A stretch of 26,945 nucleotides of DNA from an uncultured Marvinbryantia sp. (GTDB taxonomy: Bacteria > Bacillota > Clostridia > Lachnospirales > Lachnospiraceae): NCBI GenBank assembly GCA_937915375.1, contig CALDMO010000038.1:1-26945 (forward strand), written 5' to 3'. The notes under the pieces are model-generated. The model searched no databases. It saw nothing but the letters and a program-made list of their open reading frames with translations, and was not told the DNA's origin. The position numbers and the translations under genes are program-made. Numbering within the stretch: the first letter of the stretch is position 1; every line of letters starts with the position of its first letter. Below are positions 23,544-26,945 of this stretch, in pieces.

Positions 23544-24635
23544 CTAGTACTCCTCGCGTTCCATATATTTCATATAGTTGGAAACCATCAGTGCAATACG
23601 GAAGGTCAGCGCATCTTCAAAAACACGTACATCCAGTCCAGTGCTCTTCTGCAGCTTTTCCAGACGATATACCAGTGTATTGCGGTGGATATACAACTGT
23701 CTCGATGTCTCGGAAACATTCAGACTGTTCTCAAAGAACTTGTTAATCGTTGCCAGTGTTTCCTCATCCAGAGAATCCGGCAATTCCTTTCCACCGAAAA
23801 TTTCATCAATAAACATTTCGCACAACGGCAGCGGCAGCTGATAAATCAAACGGCCGATGCCAAGCATATTGTACGGAATGATATTTTTTTCCTCATAGAA
23901 AATCTTGCCGACATCCAGAGCCATTTTCGCTTCTTTGTAAGATTTGGAAATAGCGCGGATTTCATGAATAATCGTACCATAAGCCACACGCACCTGAGAC
24001 ATCGCCTCACTATTGAGCATATCCAGAAGCATCTTACCGATTGCCTCAATCTCCGGATAATCTTCATTTTCAGCCAACTCTTTTACCAGAATAATGCTGC
24101 GCTCATCCACTGCCGTGATAAAATCCTTTGTACTGGAAGCAAACAGTGTTTTAATCAATTCAAGTGCATTGGTGTCCTTCTCTTGCTTTGTCTCAATCAG
24201 GAAAACCACACGCTTTGCTTCTATATTAATATGCAGCTTCTTTGCGCGATTATAGATATCCACAATCAAGAGATTATCCAAAAGCAGATTCTGTATAAAA
24301 TTATTTTTATCAAAACGTTCTTTATACGCAATGATCAGATTCTGAATTTGGCTTACAGCAATTTTCCCGATCATATAGGCGTCTTCTCCATTGCCTCTTG
24401 CAATCAGAATATATGCCGGGGTTCCCTCGTCCAGAATTTTAAAGAAATGATAACCCTGCACCACCTGACTGTCTGCCGCAGAATTCGCAAAAAAATGAAT
24501 GACATCTCTCTGTACTTCTTCCTCCGGCATAGTAGATGCCACAGTAGTTCCCTCTAAATCTGATACACACAAATCAATCCGGGTAATCGCACGAAGCTCC
24601 TCTATTGACGTCTGTATTACCTGTGCTGAAATCAT
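23544..24635 (-). CDS. CdaR/PucR-type transcriptional regulator
   Basis: A 363-residue regulator. The N-terminus looks like the diacid recognition domain (ISAQVIQTSIEELRAITRIDL ... DLEGTTVAST, in parts). A GGDEF-like middle region follows (about 130-260, including VRVAYGTIIHEIRAISKSYKEA). The C-terminal helix-turn-helix of the PucR/CdaR group is unmistakable: FFENSLNVSETSRQLYIHRN, followed by TLVYRLEKLQKSTGLDVR. E. coli CdaR activates genes for glucarate, galactarate and glycerate. GGAGG is six bases before the ATG. It is followed on the same strand by the hydratase gene and is its probable regulator. Confidence 0.88.
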   Translation of the reverse strand: MISAQVIQTSIEELRAITRIDLCVSDLEGTTVASTMPEEEVQRDVIHFFANSAADSQVVQGYHFFKILDEGTPAYILIARGNGEDAYMIGKIAVSQIQNLIIAYKERFDKNNFIQNLLLDNLLIVDIYNRAKKLHINIEAKRVVFLIETKQEKDTNALELIKTLFASSTKDFITAVDERSIILVKELAENEDYPEIEAIGKMLLDMLNSEAMSQVRVAYGTIIHEIRAISKSYKEAKMALDVGKIFYEEKNIIPYNMLGIGRLIYQLPLPLCEMFIDEIFGGKELPDSLDEETLATINKFFENSLNVSETSRQLYIHRNTLVYRLEKLQKSTGLDVRVFEDALTFRIALMVSNYMKYMEREEY

Positions 24636-24689
24636 ATGTTACCTCCGTTTCCATACTGTGTTCTCAACTTTTAAACATTTACTGCTACT

Positions 24690-24718
24690 ATCTTAAAACA
24701 TTTTTTTCTGTTTCGCAA
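24690..24718 (-). promoter_or_regulatory. Promoter of the CdaR/PucR-type gene
   Basis: On the minus strand TTGCGA (24718-24713) is 17 bases from TAAGAT (24695-24690), about 55 bases before the start codon. Confidence 0.55.
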
Positions 24719-24742
24719 TCTTTTCTTTCTCTTTCAAAGACA

Positions 24743-26302
24743 CTACCGATTATCAACAACAAACCATGCAAAATCTGCGTAGTTGTTTTCTGTTTTTCCA
24801 TTTGACGACGCATACATTCCCACTGTACATCCAACAAATCCGCCTGCTTCTTCTGTCGTGTAAGGCAAAAGACTGACTTCTGCTGCTTTCTTCCGCGCGC
24901 CGCATTCTCCTGCATAAATAACCGCAGACTGATTTTCTGCTCTCAGACAGATTTCTACCAATCCATCTTTTTTAAGTTCCATTCTTGCCACCGTCTCATC
25001 CTGACCATGAATATGCGTTGTCACACAAAATTCTCTTCCTTCGGATGATTTTACAATTTCCATACGCAAATGATTCTGATGGTTCTGGAACAGCACCATA
25101 CCAGCTGCTTCCTCTTCTATTTTAGGCATATAATCTACTGCACAGCTTGCGGTGAACTGATAGCTTTTCTGTCGGACGCCCAGATAACACGGCTTTCCTT
25201 CTTCTGTAATTTTTTCCGTTGACAGTTTCAGACGAAGAAATCCTTCTCTATCCTGTAAAGAATATTTTTCGGAAGATCTATCGCCAATTCCAAGAAAACG
25301 ATCATCTAGTTTTTTATCCCAAAAATGGAACAGATCACATTTTGTTACTTCTCTGTCAAATCGTACTTCTTCGAGCGGCAATTCTACGACATCTTCCAGT
25401 TTTCCAATTCCTTCATTAAAAACCGGCCAGCCATCTTCCCAGGTTACTTTCGCCAGGAAGGTCTCTCTGCCCATACTGCTATGCTGTTCACACGGTCTGG
25501 AAGCCAGCATCACTGCGTACCAGTTTCCATTTCCATCATCAACCAGGTCACAGTGTCCCACATAGACAACTGGATAATTTTTTCCAAGATGACGATGTGT
25601 AAATACCGGATTTCGTTTGCAGCCTTCATACGGACCAAAAATCTGCTTGCTTCTTGCAACGGTAATACTATGTTCCGGTCCGGTACCACCCTCTGCATGT
25701 ACCAGATAATAATATTCTCCGATTTTATAAATATGTGGTCCTTCCGGCCAGATTGCATGACGCATAGCGCCTTTCCAGATTGCATGACTTTCACCGATCA
25801 GTTTCATACTCTCCAGATCCAGTTCCTGCGCCCAGATTTCCCAGTCGCCATTATAAGTCACCCCACTTGGATTTGGTCTGGTTCCCACATAATAGCAGCG
25901 TCCATCTTCATCAAAAAACAGACTTGGGTCGATCCCCGGCGCTTCTTCTCCCAGATAATACGGCTTGGACCACGGTCCCTCCGGACGCTCTGCCGTTACA
26001 ATAAAATTTCCTCCATAACTCACATTTGTTGTAATCATATAAAATGTTCCATTGTAGTACCGAATAACCGGTGCAAAAATACCTCTGGAAATTTCTCTTT
26101 CTCCCGGATCCATTGGAAGCTGTTCTTCTCTATCCAAAATATTACCAATCTGTTCCCAGTGCGCTAAATCTCGGCTGTGGAATAAGGGAACACCCGGAAA
26201 ATACCCAAAACTGGAATTCACCAGGTAAAAATCTTTTTCCACTCTGCAAATGGATGGATCCGGATAAAATCCGCTTAAAATAGGATTTTTTACTGTTATC
26301 AT
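24743..26302 (-). CDS. GH43 family beta-xylosidase / alpha-L-arabinofuranosidase
   Basis: A 519-residue cytoplasmic glycosidase without signal peptide. The N-terminal five-bladed propeller carries the GH43 triad: catalytic base Asp15 (GFYPDPSI), pKa-modulating Asp125 (GIDPSLFF), and general acid Glu187 (WPEGPHIYK). A C-terminal beta-sandwich from about 330 onward (FLRLKLST, GMVLFQNHQNHLRMEI, GMYASSNG) matches the xylosidase-type accessory domain. The protein should release xylose or arabinose from short oligosaccharides after import. AGAGGAG is nine bases before the ATG. It follows the sugar ABC ATPase gene on the same strand, but a strong terminator lies between them. Confidence 0.92.
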   Translation of the reverse strand: MITVKNPILSGFYPDPSICRVEKDFYLVNSSFGYFPGVPLFHSRDLAHWEQIGNILDREEQLPMDPGEREISRGIFAPVIRYYNGTFYMITTNVSYGGNFIVTAERPEGPWSKPYYLGEEAPGIDPSLFFDEDGRCYYVGTRPNPSGVTYNGDWEIWAQELDLESMKLIGESHAIWKGAMRHAIWPEGPHIYKIGEYYYLVHAEGGTGPEHSITVARSKQIFGPYEGCKRNPVFTHRHLGKNYPVVYVGHCDLVDDGNGNWYAVMLASRPCEQHSSMGRETFLAKVTWEDGWPVFNEGIGKLEDVVELPLEEVRFDREVTKCDLFHFWDKKLDDRFLGIGDRSSEKYSLQDREGFLRLKLSTEKITEEGKPCYLGVRQKSYQFTASCAVDYMPKIEEEAAGMVLFQNHQNHLRMEIVKSSEGREFCVTTHIHGQDETVARMELKKDGLVEICLRAENQSAVIYAGECGARKKAAEVSLLPYTTEEAGGFVGCTVGMYASSNGKTENNYADFAWFVVDNR

Positions 26303-26355
26303 ATTCTTTTTCTCCTCTTTATTATATCGTTATTATCATTCTTTTCTATCAAATC

Positions 26356-26386
26356 GAAAAAGGGGGCTGCTTAAGCAACACCCCCT
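26356..26386 (-). terminator. Terminator of the sugar ABC ATPase gene
   Basis: On the minus strand AGGGGG and CCCCCT arms (26381-26386 with 26361-26366) enclose the inner palindrome TGCTTAAGCA (26368-26377) and are followed by TTTTT. A strong Rho-independent terminator, 12 bases after the stop codon. Confidence 0.9.
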
Positions 26387-26398
26387 AAAATACTCTTA

Positions 26399-26945
26399 CT
26401 AGTTTGTAATTGTAAGTTCTGTTTCTTTGTCGAATACGTGAATCTTGTTTGCATCCAGAGCAAATTTAACAGTATCACCTGTTCTTGCTGTAGTTGTCGG
26501 ATTAACACGTGCTGTCATCGGGAACTGTTCCAGATCGAAGTACAGGAATACTTCTGCACCAAGCAGCTCGTATACTCTGATTGTAGACTCGATCACTGTT
26601 TCCGGTGAAGATGCGATAAATGCTGCATCATCATGTACGTCTTCCGGACGAATACCCATAACAACTGTCTTTCCTGCATAACCGCCATCGATAAGAGTTT
26701 TTGCTTTTGCTGCCGGAAGTTTAATATCAAAGGAACCAACTTTAAGAGTAACGTCATTTCCTTTTACATTTACTTTTGCATCCAGGAAGTTCATCTGCGG
26801 AGATCCGATAAATCCTGCAACGAACAGATTACCCGGGTTATTGTACAGATTCTGCGGAGAATCTACCTGCTGAACAATACCATCTTTCATAACAACGATT
26901 CTGGTACCAAGTGTCATAGCCTCAGTCTGGTCATGTGTTACGTAG
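26399..26945 (-). CDS. Sugar ABC transporter ATP-binding protein, MsmK/UgpC type, C-terminal part
   Basis: The 5' end lies beyond the window. The visible part begins YVTHDQTEAMTLG, the H-loop (switch) of a CUT1-type ATPase, and continues with RIVVMKDGIVQQVDSPQNLYNNPGNLFVAGFIG and PQMNFLDAKV. The regulatory OB/TOBE domain follows, including VVMGIRPEDV and VYELLGAEVFLYFDL. Walker A and B are not visible. MsmK-type subunits energise several oligosaccharide importers at once, so no transported sugar can be assigned. The reading frame is open through the window edge. Confidence 0.93.
   Translation of the reverse strand, partial: YVTHDQTEAMTLGTRIVVMKDGIVQQVDSPQNLYNNPGNLFVAGFIGSPQMNFLDAKVNVKGNDVTLKVGSFDIKLPAAKAKTLIDGGYAGKTVVMGIRPEDVHDDAAFIASSPETVIESTIRVYELLGAEVFLYFDLEQFPMTARVNPTTTARTGDTVKFALDANKIHVFDKETELTITN

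Noticed and set aside
23475..24557. 360-residue open frame on the plus strand
   Set aside because: It is antisense to the CdaR/PucR-type gene, has no ribosome site and no family-like motifs; long antisense frames occur by codon bias here.
1..26945. CRISPR array, insertion sequence, integrase or phage genes
   Set aside because: No regularly spaced repeats, no transposase or integrase motifs and no terminal inverted repeats with flanking duplications were seen.

Overview
The window looks like a chromosomal segment of a low-to-mid GC Firmicute of class Clostridia, most probably a gut Lachnospiraceae. The evidence is strong AGGAGG-type ribosome binding sites, an ECF sigma/DUF4367 pair, a secreted DUF6147-like protein, a clostridial 2[4Fe-4S] ferredoxin, and plant pentose/xylan genes with a classical Firmicutes XylR-type operator. 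No phage, insertion sequence, CRISPR array or plasmid feature was seen. Assignments come from reading translations and motifs by eye; no database was searched.

Layout. 1-52: 3' truncated tRNA-Lys(CUU). 234-5336: AI-2E-type membrane protein, TrmB tRNA methyltransferase, a 521-base gene-free gap holding a dense DnaA-box cluster, then a lipid-kinase-family protein and a beta-CASP RNase. 5460-7181: a cysteine-rich protein of unknown function, a gap with possible gene debris, and a small secreted protein. 7255-9819: a DUF4367 anti-sigma-like membrane protein and an ECF sigma factor, separated by a MurG gene on the opposite strand. 9868-12708: HIT hydrolase, a sensorless histidine kinase whose 3' end overlaps a convergent rhomboid protease, a 56-residue ferredoxin, and a MerR-type protein with a long charged tail.

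12913-18871 is a sugar module. A ROK/XylR-type repressor and a degenerate response regulator diverge from an operon encoding DUF4867 protein, an L-fucose/L-arabinose-family isomerase and xylulokinase. A near-perfect inverted repeat and two interlocking promoters lie in the shared intergenic region. 18927-21057 is a zinc alcohol/polyol dehydrogenase divergent from an AraC-type regulator. 21136-24635 is an aconitase-superfamily hydratase behind a CdaR/PucR-type regulator, with two hairpins between them. 24743-26945 is a cytoplasmic GH43 glycosidase and the C-terminal part of an MsmK/UgpC-type sugar ABC ATPase.

Together the right half reads as regulated import and catabolism of plant-derived xylo/arabino-oligosaccharides and sugar acids: the ABC ATPase for uptake, GH43 for intracellular hydrolysis, isomerase plus xylulokinase into the pentose phosphate pathway. 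The most unusual items are the DnaA-box cluster away from any dnaA gene, the sigma/anti-sigma pair split by antisense murG, the pseudo-receiver next to the XylR repressor, the isomerase/DUF4867/xylulokinase operon whose substrate is unclear, and the unknown 16-cysteine protein. None can be claimed as a proven new system from sequence alone.
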